15,969 bases of DNA, taken from NCBI GenBank assembly GCA_029261435.1, contig JAJDBI010000061.1, forward strand, positions 1-15,969, read 5' to 3'. The DNA is from Nitrospinaceae bacterium (GTDB lineage Bacteria; Nitrospinota; Nitrospinia; Nitrospinales; VA-1). Numbering within the stretch: position 1 is the stretch's first letter; each line of letters starts with the position of its first letter. The notes beneath the pieces are model-generated. The model was not told the origin of the DNA and searched no databases. It worked only from the letters and a program-made list of their open reading frames with translations. Positions 1 to 6,375 of the stretch are shown in pieces. The translations under genes were made by a program, and so were the position numbers.

Positions 1-625
1 CCTCAACTCCGTTGACCGTGTGGCTTTCCAAGCTCGATACCAGTTCATTAAAAATATCAAGTTGCTCAGAATTTAATCTTTGCCGCATAAAACTGGAAAC
101 CCGGTTCAAGTCTGCTCCTCGTTTAATGAGGTCACCGGCAGCGATCAAATCTTCTGGAGTGGTCGAGACAGTGATGAGCGAGTGTGTATCCTGATATATG
201 CCAAGAACCATCAAGGTGCATTCTTCTGGAGTTAAAGACACATTCTTCGCCAATAAAATTTCATGGAGAATCGTGGTGGAGGCCCCTCTTTTTTTGATCA
301 CTGCCTGACCGACTTTAATTTCTGGCTCCGGGTGGTGGTCGTAAATATGAACCTCCACACTCGGATTATCCATCAGGGGAGCAAAAACTCCTATCCTTTC
401 TGGCGCATGGGTATCAACAACCACCAAAAGACTGACCAGATCTAAAGGGATATCCTTGATCCGGGTGAATTCAAGAAGAGGACTCTGCTCTTTCAAAAAA
501 TCTTCCACCAAACCCTCTGCGGACCCGGGAAGAACCAGATGAGCCTCTGGATACAGCTTTTTCGCCGCCATCATAGAGGCCAGGCAATCGAAGTCTGCAT
601 TCAAATGTGTTGTGATGACTTGCAT
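1..625 (-). CDS. DHH-family phosphoesterase domain, likely N-terminus of a DHH-CBS-poly(A) polymerase/tRNA nucleotidyltransferase (3' end outside window)
   Basis: This reading frame opens at an ATG (complement 623-625) and stays open for 208 codons to the left edge, so only the N-terminal part is visible. It starts MQVITTHLNADFDCLASM. The metal-binding motifs of the DHH superfamily appear in order: NADFD (residues 9-13), VVDTHA (69-74), the signature DHH within YDHHPE (95-100), and a fourth motif GIYQDTHSL (142-150). From family knowledge, this N-terminus (ITTHLNADFDCL) is typical of large proteins in deltaproteobacteria and relatives in which DHH is followed by DHHA1, CBS and poly(A)-polymerase/CCA-adding domains. 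That continuation is inferred, because none of it lies in the window. A stand-alone nanoRNase-type DHH protein is the alternative. No strong Shine-Dalgarno precedes the ATG. The gap to the next upstream gene is 110 nt and holds an inverted repeat. Confidence 0.85.
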   Translation of the reverse strand, partial: MQVITTHLNADFDCLASMMAAKKLYPEAHLVLPGSAEGLVEDFLKEQSPLLEFTRIKDIPLDLVSLLVVVDTHAPERIGVFAPLMDNPSVEVHIYDHHPEPEIKVGQAVIKKRGASTTILHEILLAKNVSLTPEECTLMVLGIYQDTHSLITVSTTPEDLIAAGDLIKRGADLNRVSSFMRQRLNSEQLDIFNELVSSLESHTVNGVE

Positions 626-668
626 GGATTTCGCAATACGAATCTGTTTTTAATTTCCGCTATGATCG

Positions 669-691
669 ACAATAGGAGTTTATCCTATTGT
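669..691. repeat. 23-bp inverted repeat upstream of the DHH gene
   Basis: Perfect 9-bp arms, ACAATAGGA and TCCTATTGT, flank a 5-nt spacer (GTTTA). The repeat lies 43 nt upstream of the DHH start and 44 nt downstream of the preceding minus-strand gene. No T-run follows it on either strand, so it is not a standard intrinsic terminator. It could be an operator or a processed hairpin between the two genes. Confidence 0.5.
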
Positions 692-735
692 ATCTAAATA
701 AAGAAAGACGATTCTTCCTGAGAAGTTTGAGACAG

Positions 736-1251
736 CTATTTCCTGACACCCACACGAATCTGGATGTCAAAGGGAAGGCTTTGAGGAAGGGTGCAAAGAT
801 TATTGTCGCAGGCTCTGTATAACAGTTTGCCTTTTATCGAGTAATTACCTGACTTGGAGTTCTCGGGAACGCGATAACTATTGTGAAACTCAGCAGTGGT
901 GACATGGCCTTTGACCAGTTTTTGCTGCGCGTCGTCTTGAATCAAACGGGTTGGAGATTCCTGCCAATTTTTCTGGCTTTCGAAAACATTTTCCTCGACA
1001 ACAATCTGAGTTGCCAACAATTCATTGCCATCCATAGGTTGCAGGGAATAAATATGCCAACCTTCTTCTATCTGGACAGACATGTATATCTTGAAACGGT
1101 CACCCGGATAAGCAAGGTCTCTGTCCATCATCAAGTTTAATTTTATTCCGGGACCCGATGAAGCAGTTGGGCTGGAAAATGGAGAGGGTTCTGCAAATGC
1201 CAAAACGGGGGCAATCAATCCAGCCAGAATAAAAGTCAGCATTCTGATCAT
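736..1251 (-). CDS. Exported DsbD N-terminal-domain-like protein (disulfide corrector / thiol-redox periplasmic domain)
   Basis: 171 aa. A signal peptide covers about residues 1-20 (hydrophobic core LTFILAGLIAPVLAF, cleavage near AFA/EP). The mature part matches the N-terminal immunoglobulin-like domain of the DsbD transmembrane electron carrier. GWHIYSLQP (64-72) is the typical WHIYS block, and YRACDNNLCTLPQSLPF (145-161) carries the cysteine pair Cys148 and Cys153 before the CxxP-type end. In DsbD this domain passes reducing equivalents to periplasmic partners such as DsbC. Here it is a free-standing secreted domain without the eight-helix membrane part or the C-terminal thioredoxin. It starts 10 nt after the stop of the DsbA-like gene, so the two are very likely co-transcribed and act together in periplasmic thiol redox. 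The redox partner that would reduce it is not in the window. Membership is clear from motifs; exact substrate is unknown. Confidence 0.82.
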   Translation of the reverse strand: MIRMLTFILAGLIAPVLAFAEPSPFSSPTASSGPGIKLNLMMDRDLAYPGDRFKIYMSVQIEEGWHIYSLQPMDGNELLATQIVVEENVFESQKNWQESPTRLIQDDAQQKLVKGHVTTAEFHNSYRVPENSKSGNYSIKGKLLYRACDNNLCTLPQSLPFDIQIRVGVRK

Positions 1252-1261
1252 GGCAAAGAAG

Positions 1262-2341
1262 CTATTGATTCAACTTAGCTTCGGTTCGGGTAGAGGAAAG
1301 ATATTTTTCTATAACGCGGATAAACTTTTTTTCAGACACAGCGCCGGAAAACATTTCACCAGAAACAGTTCGGGTTTCTGGGTCGTAAGCTCCTAAAATA
1401 AAAGTCGGGGTACCTTGAATCCCCAATTCAGCACCATCACGGATATCATTTTGCACCCGCTCTGCATATTTTCCATTGCGCCAGCAAAACTCAAAATCCC
1501 GGATACTTTCGACTCCTGCGAGCTTGGCCAGGTTTAAAACTTCCTTATCACTTGCAGAGTTGGAAATGTTTTTATAGAAAAGGTCCTGGAGCTCCCAAAA
1601 TTTATTTTGATCTCTAGCGCATTCAACAGCCTGGGCAAGCCCTTTTGCTTCTTTGTGAAAAGGCAGAGGAAAATGGCGGTAGCCAAACTGAACTTCGTTG
1701 GAGTATTTCTTTCTAACCTTTGCCAAAGTGCTCTGTACCCGCTTACAAAACGGACATTGAAAATCTGAGTATTCCAACACAAAAACCCGCCTGGTTGAGG
1801 GAGCTTTTTCCTCCGCCCACACCATGGCTGTGCCGAGCCCTGCCACCAAACGAAAATCATTGGGAGGTGTTAAATATACCTTAACCCAACCCTTTTGGAC
1901 CGCATTCTGATACTGCCGTTCGATATGTACCTGCTGAAAACTTTTTTCCAGGTAGTCGCGAATTTCACCACTCACCTGAGAAAGGTTCCCTAGCTCCTTG
2001 ATGCCAGGATTGCTTTCATAGAACTGTTTGATTTCTGCTTGTGTCACCTTGGGGGCTTGCTCCGCAACCGAGCCCGGGTGCTTTTCTGCAAGCTTATCAA
2101 GAATTTTTTCCTTCAAGGCGCGGGTCTGCATTTCATGCAGTTGCTTGAGAGCTTCCTGAATACGAATATGCTTGAGCTCATCCAGATAAATGGGTTTTCC
2201 ATCCACCTCGGCGGCTATCGGGTTATTCGAGTAAAGGGGCATTGAACCCGCAAACACCTCTACAGTTCCCATGAAAAAAAACACACAGAAAACTGCCACT
2301 ATTTTTTTAACTATTAATTTGCCAGATAAGCGAAAAAGCAT
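1262..2341 (-). CDS. Secreted DsbA-family thiol oxidoreductase with an extra N-terminal helical domain
   Basis: 359 aa. A signal sequence with a rather long basic start (residues 1-31, core IVAVFCVFFFMGTVEVFA) is followed by two regions. Residues 43-155 (EVDGKPIYLDELKHIR..., rich in Lys/Glu/Gln helices) resemble the chaperone-like N-terminal part of SurA/PpiC-type foldases. Residues 185-350 form a DsbA/thioredoxin_4 domain with the active site CPFC at 196-199 inside YSDFQCPFCKRV, and the cis-proline loop GTPT at 310-313 (Pro312). Two more cysteines (241, 286) lie in the helical insert and may form a structural disulfide. The family oxidises or isomerises cysteines in exported proteins, and the N-terminal domain may hold unfolded clients (inference). 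The start is the first ATG in frame, but no convincing ribosome site precedes it. The stop is 10 nt before the DsbD-N-like gene, which suggests an operon. Confidence 0.85.
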   Translation of the reverse strand: MLFRLSGKLIVKKIVAVFCVFFFMGTVEVFAGSMPLYSNNPIAAEVDGKPIYLDELKHIRIQEALKQLHEMQTRALKEKILDKLAEKHPGSVAEQAPKVTQAEIKQFYESNPGIKELGNLSQVSGEIRDYLEKSFQQVHIERQYQNAVQKGWVKVYLTPPNDFRLVAGLGTAMVWAEEKAPSTRRVFVLEYSDFQCPFCKRVQSTLAKVRKKYSNEVQFGYRHFPLPFHKEAKGLAQAVECARDQNKFWELQDLFYKNISNSASDKEVLNLAKLAGVESIRDFEFCWRNGKYAERVQNDIRDGAELGIQGTPTFILGAYDPETRTVSGEMFSGAVSEKKFIRVIEKYLSSTRTEAKLNQ

Positions 2342-2529
2342 ATGTACTTTGTAAAAGAAAGGAAAAGCCCTTATCGAAGAGTCTTAGTCAGTTTCAACGA
2401 ACCAAAACCAACCCTACATCATTATTATCCCCCAATCGTAACAAGAAACGCAATCCATTGTTTGTATTTTTAAAAGCGTTTTCCTGCCTGACCCCACCTT
2501 TAAACTCGACCTGAAAGGGATATCTCGAA

Positions 2530-3417
2530 CTATTCGGGGTTGAGGAATTTATTGACATTATCAGCCAACTGCAAAAATGCTTTGGCGGCTTCGGAATCTG
2601 GACTGGACAGGACAACAGGGTCGCCACTATCAGAATTGGCTACAATATTTCCATCCAAAGGGATACTACCCAGATAAGGCAATACCAGTTCTTCGGCTAA
2701 CTTTTTGCCCCCGCCCGTTTTGAACACATCAATTTTTTCACTACAATGTGGACAGGACATCGTGCTCATATTTTCAATCACTCCCACTATGGGGACGTTG
2801 CTGTCACGGGCGAAGGAGATCATTTTCCGTGCATCCAGAATCGCCAGATCCTGTGGAGTTGTGACCACAACCGCGCCATCGACCTCACCGATAAAGTCGA
2901 TGATGGTGATTTGTTCGTTTCCGGTACCAGGGGGAAGATCAAACAGAAGATAATCCAAGGGCCCCCAGTTTATATTTCCCAACAATTCAATAATGAAATC
3001 ATATTTAACCGCGTCTCTCCAGGCAATATGCATATTGGGATCTTCAATAAGAAACCCTAATGAAGCCACTTTTAGGCCATTCTTGGTCTCATAAGGATCG
3101 ATGCCGACGTCTGTAGCTTTCAACCGAACATCCTCAGCCTGTAATAATTTCGGGATGTTAGGGCCGTGAAGATCTGCATCTGCCAGTCCTACAGCAAAGC
3201 CTTTTTCTGCAAGAGCAATTGCGAGGTTGGTGGTAACCGTACTTTTGCCGACCCCACCTTTATTACTACCAACAATAATCTTGTGCTTGATGTCATTCAT
3301 CCGGTTGTTAACAAGCCAGCGATTATGTTCGTTTTTGTCAGCTTTGCAGTCGGTCTCATTATTAAATTCACACATTTCACACGTGTGAAGGAGCCGACAT
3401 TCTCCAGTAACTACCAT
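2530..3417 (-). CDS. mrp: Mrp/NBP35-family Fe-S cluster carrier P-loop ATPase with N-terminal cysteine cluster
   Basis: 295 aa. A deviant Walker A, KGGVGKST (53-60), is followed by the MinD/Mrp features ADADLHGPNIPK (79-90), FDLPPGTGN (159-167) and TTPQDLA (186-192). The family's bridging cysteine pair is CPHC (Cys222, Cys225), with TGGGKKLAEE just after. From family knowledge, dimers of such proteins bind a [4Fe-4S] cluster at the CxxC pair and hand it to apo-proteins. The N-terminus has a further set of cysteines (7, 13, 16, 24), reminiscent of the ferredoxin-like N-terminal cluster of NBP35 but with different spacing. The start is well supported: AGGAGG (complement 3424-3429) lies 6 nt before the ATG, and a sigma70-like promoter lies about 85 nt upstream. 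The DsbA-like gene follows after 188 nt, so co-transcription is possible but unproven. Confidence 0.92.
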   Translation of the reverse strand: MVVTGECRLLHTCEMCEFNNETDCKADKNEHNRWLVNNRMNDIKHKIIVGSNKGGVGKSTVTTNLAIALAEKGFAVGLADADLHGPNIPKLLQAEDVRLKATDVGIDPYETKNGLKVASLGFLIEDPNMHIAWRDAVKYDFIIELLGNINWGPLDYLLFDLPPGTGNEQITIIDFIGEVDGAVVVTTPQDLAILDARKMISFARDSNVPIVGVIENMSTMSCPHCSEKIDVFKTGGGKKLAEELVLPYLGSIPLDGNIVANSDSGDPVVLSSPDSEAAKAFLQLADNVNKFLNPE

Positions 3418-3501
3418 CTAAAACCTCCTGAAAAGAAACCTGAAATCGGACGCACGCTCTTTTTTCAACGAACCCCCAAGGGAAATGAAACTGAATAACA
3501 G

Positions 3502-3530
3502 AGGTTATGTAACTCGGATTGCGATGTCAA
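3502..3530 (-). promoter_or_regulatory. Predicted sigma70-type promoter of the mrp gene
   Basis: On the minus strand there is a perfect -35 box TTGACA (3525-3530), a 17-bp spacer and a weaker -10 box TAACCT (3502-3507). It points into the mrp gene, with an expected leader of about 80 nt. The call rests on the consensus match and position only. Confidence 0.5.
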
Positions 3531-3552
3531 GGAAAATTGGGGGAAACCAGCC

Positions 3553-3723
3553 ATCCTTGTAAATATAAGGATCTCCATTTTTTATGAAACTTTTTCGTTA
3601 CTTTTATATCTAAGAACGAAGCAGCCTGCTGGATCGCCGAAAAAGCGTAACACGACAAGTGAAACCTCGGACTGCGAAAACCGTCTTTTCGGCACTTTAG
3701 GAGGAGTCGAAATAAGACGGAGG
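3553..3723 (+). promoter_or_regulatory. Foldable intergenic segment upstream of the DUF4399 gene; candidate structured RNA
   Basis: This covers most of the 371-nt gene-free stretch 3418-3788. A hairpin ATCCTT/AAGGAT (3553-3572) is followed by T6 a few bases on. CTTTTTCG (3590-3597) pairs perfectly with CGAAAAAG (3638-3645). GCCGAAAA (3636-3643) can instead pair with TTTTCGGC (3686-3693). In the last part, GACT (3670-3673) pairs with AGTC (3705-3708), while CCGTCTT (3681-3687) inside that loop pairs with AAGACGG (3714-3720), a pseudoknot topology. CCTC (3665-3668) can close with GAGG at 3701 or 3720. Competing helices in a leader are what a riboswitch or cis-regulatory RNA would show, but I recognise no known class and AT-rich sequence produces chance pairings. 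A weak -10-like TATAAC lies at 3754-3759. Confidence 0.3.
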
Positions 3724-3788
3724 CCAAATAAAGCTTAGTCTTTCAAGCACATGTATAACCAACCACTTAGCATTAGGAGTTTAGAACA

Positions 3789-4196
3789 ATGAAAAGCATT
3801 TACCCGAAATTGATCATCTCATCTGTCTTCTTTTTTATCACCACCAGTGCATTTGCCGGTAACGCTGTTACGATCACTGATCCTCCAAACGGAGCCATGG
3901 TTACAAGCCCGGTAAAAGTTTGCATGGCAACTGAAGGCGTTGAAGTACAACCCGCCAAAAAAGGAGTCAACGAAGGAAAAGGTCATCATCACATCATTGT
4001 TGATGAAAACCTGCCGACAGACCTGAGCAAACCTGTTGGAAAAGACGCGAACCATATCCATATGGGAGATGGTTCCACCTGCAAAGAAATCAAGCTCTCT
4101 GCTGGCAAACACATCATCCGAACTTTGTTTGCCAAGGGTAATCATGTTCCTTACAACCCGGCTTTGACCTCAACGGTAACCATTAACGTTAAGTAA
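3789..4196 (+). CDS. Secreted DUF4399 domain protein
   Basis: 135 aa with a clear signal peptide (residues 1-23, KLIISSVFFFITTSAFA, then GN). The mature protein is one DUF4399 domain: ITDPPNGAMVTSPVKV at the start, then the conserved His cluster GKGHHHIIVDENLP (about 64-77), HIHMGDGSTCKEIKLSAGKH (residues 89-108), and a C-terminal beta-rich end with NHVPYNPALTSTVTINV. The family is small, periplasmic or secreted, and of unknown role. The clustered histidines suggest metal binding (inference). It contains two cysteines, one in the KVCMAT strand and one in the STCKE segment, which may form a disulfide made by the nearby Dsb system. AGGAG (3775-3779) lies 9 nt before the ATG. A strong terminator follows 13 nt after the stop, so it is probably a single-gene unit, possibly controlled by the structured leader region. 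Confidence 0.9.
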   Translation: MKSIYPKLIISSVFFFITTSAFAGNAVTITDPPNGAMVTSPVKVCMATEGVEVQPAKKGVNEGKGHHHIIVDENLPTDLSKPVGKDANHIHMGDGSTCKEIKLSAGKHIIRTLFAKGNHVPYNPALTSTVTINVK

Positions 4197-4209
4197 AAGA
4201 CCTTGATCA

Positions 4210-4245
4210 ATCCGGGTCGGCTCCAAAGCCGGCCCGGATTTTTTT
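4210..4245 (+). terminator. Intrinsic terminator of the DUF4399 gene
   Basis: The stem TCCGGG-t-CGGCT / AGCCG-g-CCCGGA (4211-4238) has a CCAA loop and one internal mismatch. It is GC-rich and runs directly into seven T's (4239-4245). This is a textbook rho-independent terminator on the plus strand. Confidence 0.93.
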
Positions 4246-4308
4246 ATTCCCGCCCCTATTGCCTCAGCATGACTTGTACTCCTTCCCTATAATTTCTTTT
4301 GAATTCAG

Positions 4309-4337
4309 TTGTAATCGCTCCAGTCAATTTATAGAAT
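4309..4337 (+). promoter_or_regulatory. Predicted promoter of the protease-TPR gene
   Basis: TTGTAA (4309-4314), a 17-bp spacer and TAGAAT (4332-4337) lie about 70 nt before the start codon and after the preceding terminator. The match is moderate and nothing better is seen in this gap. Confidence 0.4.
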
Positions 4338-4406
4338 GGATTCATCACTACAATAATGTTTTTTCTTAAATTGAGAGCGGACTCTTTGATCCGAGAACTA
4401 TAAATT

Positions 4407-5759
4407 ATGCGAAACCGTTTAGCCCTGTTTGTCATAAATTTCCTCATTATCGGCTTGGTGATCGTTTACGGGTCAGTAAGTGCCCATGAAGCCAATAAAA
4501 ACGCGGTAGCTTTGCTCATTGCTAAAGATAAAGCTGGGAAAACCGTAGGAACCGGATCGGGATTTGTGGCCCGCCCCGAGGGAACCCTCGTCACCAATTA
4601 TCACGTTCTCGTTGATGCCCATACCATTGACGTGCATTTCCCCAATGGTTCGCATTCTGAAGTAACAGGAATATTCAAAGTCGACCGAACCAAAGATTTT
4701 GCCATTGTAAAATTGAAGGAAGGATTTTATTCCACTCTGGAAATTGGTGATTCCTCTGCACTAAAACCCTATGACTACACCAGTGCTTTGGGGTATCTCT
4801 CCGCTGAGGTCACTGAACAGGAAGATAAAGTCGAGGGCCAAATGGCACAAACTTATGGCTTTGTTCTGGGCATTCACTCTCAAGCCGACCCCAATACACC
4901 TTTTATTTATACAACCACTGCATTCGGCCCCGGTTTTAGCGGCGGCCCTGTAGTCAATCAGTCGAATCAGGTTGTAGGGTTGGCCACAGTAGAGGGACGT
5001 TCCATCAACCTTGCGCTTCCTATAAATACCGTTAAAGGTTTTTTGGATACTAAAACTTCATTTTCACTGCAGAAACTTCTGGATGAAGACAAAACTTCGC
5101 TCGAAGCCATGTATTATCGGGGTAATTATTTTCTATATGGATTGGGTGACCCCGATAAAGCCCTCGCTGAATTTGAAAAAATACTGGCAAAAAATCCAAA
5201 CTTTATTCTGGCCCATTACGATCTCGCCGTTGCTTATCGAGATCTGGGAATGCTGGAAAAGGCCATCGGCCAATATGAAAAAACCCTGGAGTTGAACCCT
5301 GACTTTCCAGAAGCCTTGTCAAACCTTGGGGGATATTATTTTCGTGAGGGGAAGCTCGACGAAGCGGTGAAACTGTTTAAAAAAGCCGTTCAAGTTTATC
5401 CTAATTTCATCCAGGCCCTTTCCAATCTGGGCGCGGCATTGAACAAACATGGACACCCTGATGAAGCCGTCCCTCTCTTGAAAAAAGCTTTGAGCCTGAA
5501 CCCCGAGTTTGCCATAGCAAATTTCAACCTGGGGAACTCCCTCTTCGCACTCAATCGACTGGATGAAGCCCAAAAAGTGTTTGAGCTTTCCCAGGAACAG
5601 GGCATCGACTTCCTTTCCATGCACTGGAAGCTGTATGAAATCCACAAGAAGAATCAGAAATTCCAGGACGCAGAAAAGGAATTAAAAACCATCCTCGAAA
5701 TCGATCCTTTCAACGAAGAAGCAAAAAAGAAACTCTCCGAACTTCCTGTAGCGCACTAA
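4407..5759 (+). CDS. Exported trypsin-like (S1C/HtrA-type) serine protease fused to TPR repeats
   Basis: 450 aa. A hydrophobic N-terminal segment (residues 7-26, LFVINFLIIGLVIVYGSVSA) is a signal peptide or anchor. The protease domain (about 32-215) shows the full catalytic triad: His66 in TNYHVLVDA, Asp97 in RTKDFAIVKL and Ser178 in GPGFSGGPVVN. No PDZ domain follows. Instead about six TPR units run from about residue 232 to 445, with repeats such as KALAEFEKILAKNPNF, KAIGQYEKTLELNPDF and EAVKLFKKAVQVYPNF. A periplasmic protease that docks partner proteins through its TPRs is the likely reading; substrate unknown. No clear Shine-Dalgarno precedes the ATG. The last 24 codons recur, with only synonymous changes, about 3.7 kb downstream (9454-9528), which makes this gene the left boundary of an apparent insertion. 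Confidence 0.9.
   Translation: MRNRLALFVINFLIIGLVIVYGSVSAHEANKNAVALLIAKDKAGKTVGTGSGFVARPEGTLVTNYHVLVDAHTIDVHFPNGSHSEVTGIFKVDRTKDFAIVKLKEGFYSTLEIGDSSALKPYDYTSALGYLSAEVTEQEDKVEGQMAQTYGFVLGIHSQADPNTPFIYTTTAFGPGFSGGPVVNQSNQVVGLATVEGRSINLALPINTVKGFLDTKTSFSLQKLLDEDKTSLEAMYYRGNYFLYGLGDPDKALAEFEKILAKNPNFILAHYDLAVAYRDLGMLEKAIGQYEKTLELNPDFPEALSNLGGYYFREGKLDEAVKLFKKAVQVYPNFIQALSNLGAALNKHGHPDEAVPLLKKALSLNPEFAIANFNLGNSLFALNRLDEAQKVFELSQEQGIDFLSMHWKLYEIHKKNQKFQDAEKELKTILEIDPFNEEAKKKLSELPVAH
5685..5759 (+). repeat. Direct repeat copy A: last 24 codons and stop of the protease-TPR gene
   Basis: Copy A matches 9454-9528 at 68 of 75 positions. All seven differences are third-codon-position synonymous changes, so both encode the same peptide, KTILEIDPFNEEAKKKLSEL and then PVAH. 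A 41-bp core is identical (5706-5746 versus 9475-9515). Weaker similarity continues about 35 nt past the stop. The repeat brackets the AT-rich block. Confidence 0.9.
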
Positions 5760-5801
5760 CTGTAAATCAGTGGGTCTTGAGTTCAATTCCGATAGGGTTA
5801 T

Positions 5802-5885
5802 CACTCCTCTCTGGAGTGGCAACGAAACATATCAAGAGGTTATGTCTATAAGGTAAACCCTTTTTTAGGAGAAGAGAGGAGCACT
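5802..5885 (+). promoter_or_regulatory. Two mutually exclusive hairpins after the protease-TPR gene
   Basis: A hairpin CACTCC-tctct-GGAGTG (5802-5818) has perfect 6-bp arms but no following T-run. Part of it, CTCCTCTCT (5804-5812), can instead pair with AGAGAGGAG (5873-5881) as a perfect 9-bp stem. The first hairpin resembles the terminator stem at 6062-6082 and may be a decayed terminator. The rest of the 375-nt gap 5760-6134 holds the palindromes and the terminator listed separately, plus a weak hairpin ATGCA/TGCAT (5912-5927) before T5. I see no gene in it. Confidence 0.3.
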
Positions 5886-5930
5886 CAAAGAGCACCCACC
5901 CTGCTTTGTATATGCATGATCCTGCATTTT

Positions 5931-5971
5931 TAACTCATTAAGTTAAATTAATTTAAACCTCCTTGCTATAT
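5931..5971 (+). promoter_or_regulatory. AT-rich overlapping palindromes with a -10-like box; candidate promoter/operator
   Basis: TTAACT/AGTTAA (5931-5947, 5-nt loop) overlaps a perfect 14-bp palindrome TTAAATTAATTTAA (5943-5956). This is followed by TGCTATAT (5964-5971), an extended -10-like sequence. A strong terminator starts 90 nt downstream, so a transcript begun here would be only about 110 nt long before it. It may drive a short RNA or, by readthrough, the small-gene cluster. A similar TTGCTATA occurs at 6335-6342 before the second small gene. Confidence 0.3.
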
Positions 5972-6061
5972 CGGCCAATCAGAGTATCCTAATAGTATCT
6001 TTCCTCAGTTTCCTATTGAAGAGCTAGATAACTAAATACTACAAAGGAATTTTTTATTTCT

Positions 6062-6091
6062 GCCACTCCTTATTGGGGTGGCTTTTTTTTT
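6062..6091 (+). terminator. Intrinsic terminator before the small-gene cluster
   Basis: GCCACTCC (6062-6069) pairs with GGGGTGGC (6075-6082), eight pairs with one T-G wobble, around a TTATT loop. Nine T's follow directly (6083-6091). It would end readthrough from the protease-TPR gene or a short RNA started near 5975. It also isolates the downstream small genes, unless it acts as an attenuator. Confidence 0.88.
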
Positions 6092-6134
6092 GCCCTCAAT
6101 CTTTAAGGTGAAAAACTTGTAACCAGGTAATTTT

Positions 6135-6326
6135 ATGAATGAAGTTAAAGTTTTCGACAGTTCCGGAAAATTAATAAAAGTTATTTCGCCACAAGCTCTG
6201 GACATTCGTTCAAAACAACAAGTGGATACCCCTTCCATGTTCAGAAGAAATAAAAAGGGAAGTGTGCCATGGTCGAAATCTCCTAAAGATTCGCCTGATA
6301 AAGGAACAAAGCAAATCCAGGAATAA
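6135..6326 (+). CDS. Small hypothetical protein, basic C-terminus
   Basis: 63 aa, not recognised. The N-terminal half (VKVFDSSGKLIKVISPQAL) is short beta-strand-like with a turn. The C-terminal half is rich in Lys, Ser and Pro and probably disordered (NKKGSVPWSKSPKDSPDKG). No signal peptide, no cysteine and no membrane segment are present. AGGT lies about 6 nt before the ATG, 44 nt after the strong terminator. It is first of three small same-strand genes leading into the DUF1611/racemase pair. The amino-acid composition and ribosome site make it more likely real than not, but there is no homology evidence here. A modified-peptide precursor is possible in principle, but nothing specific supports it. 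Confidence 0.5.
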   Translation: MNEVKVFDSSGKLIKVISPQALDIRSKQQVDTPSMFRRNKKGSVPWSKSPKDSPDKGTKQIQE

Positions 6327-6375
6327 GCGAAAACTTGCTATACGAAAACACAAATCTATATGGGGCTGAAAAACA

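Noticed and set aside
2487..2498. Motif GGTGGGGTCAGG (minus strand), similar to sequences I associate with REP/IS200-type transposase ends
   Set aside because: It is a single short match without a hairpin, second copy or transposase gene nearby.
2394..2627. 77-codon minus-strand frame overlapping the 3' end of mrp, whose last 45 codons look protein-like
   Set aside because: It overlaps mrp by 98 nt in another frame, has no ribosome site and no recognisable domain. It could be a remnant, but the support is too thin to annotate. The rest of the gap 2342-2529 shows nothing clear.
3376..3389. Perfect 14-bp palindrome TTCACACGTGTGAA near the start of mrp
   Set aside because: It lies inside the coding sequence, encoding part of the HTCEM segment, downstream of the start. 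An operator there is possible but unsupported.
3601..3640. GAAGCAGCC match to the SRP RNA (4.5S) core
   Set aside because: The rest of the SRP consensus, including the flanking GGTCAGG and symmetric loop pairing, is missing.
5760..5795. tRNA-like sequence after the protease-TPR gene (CTGTAAATC like a Tyr anticodon loop, then GTTCAATTCC like a T-loop)
   Set aside because: The T-arm does not pair, one anticodon-stem pair is mismatched, and the upstream half would lie in the coding sequence with no acceptor or D-arm. It is chance similarity, although it is at the insertion junction.
6032..6238. 68-codon minus-strand frame opposite the first small gene
   Set aside because: It runs through the terminator hairpin and T-run and has no ribosome site. 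The plus-strand frame has one and fits the local gene direction.
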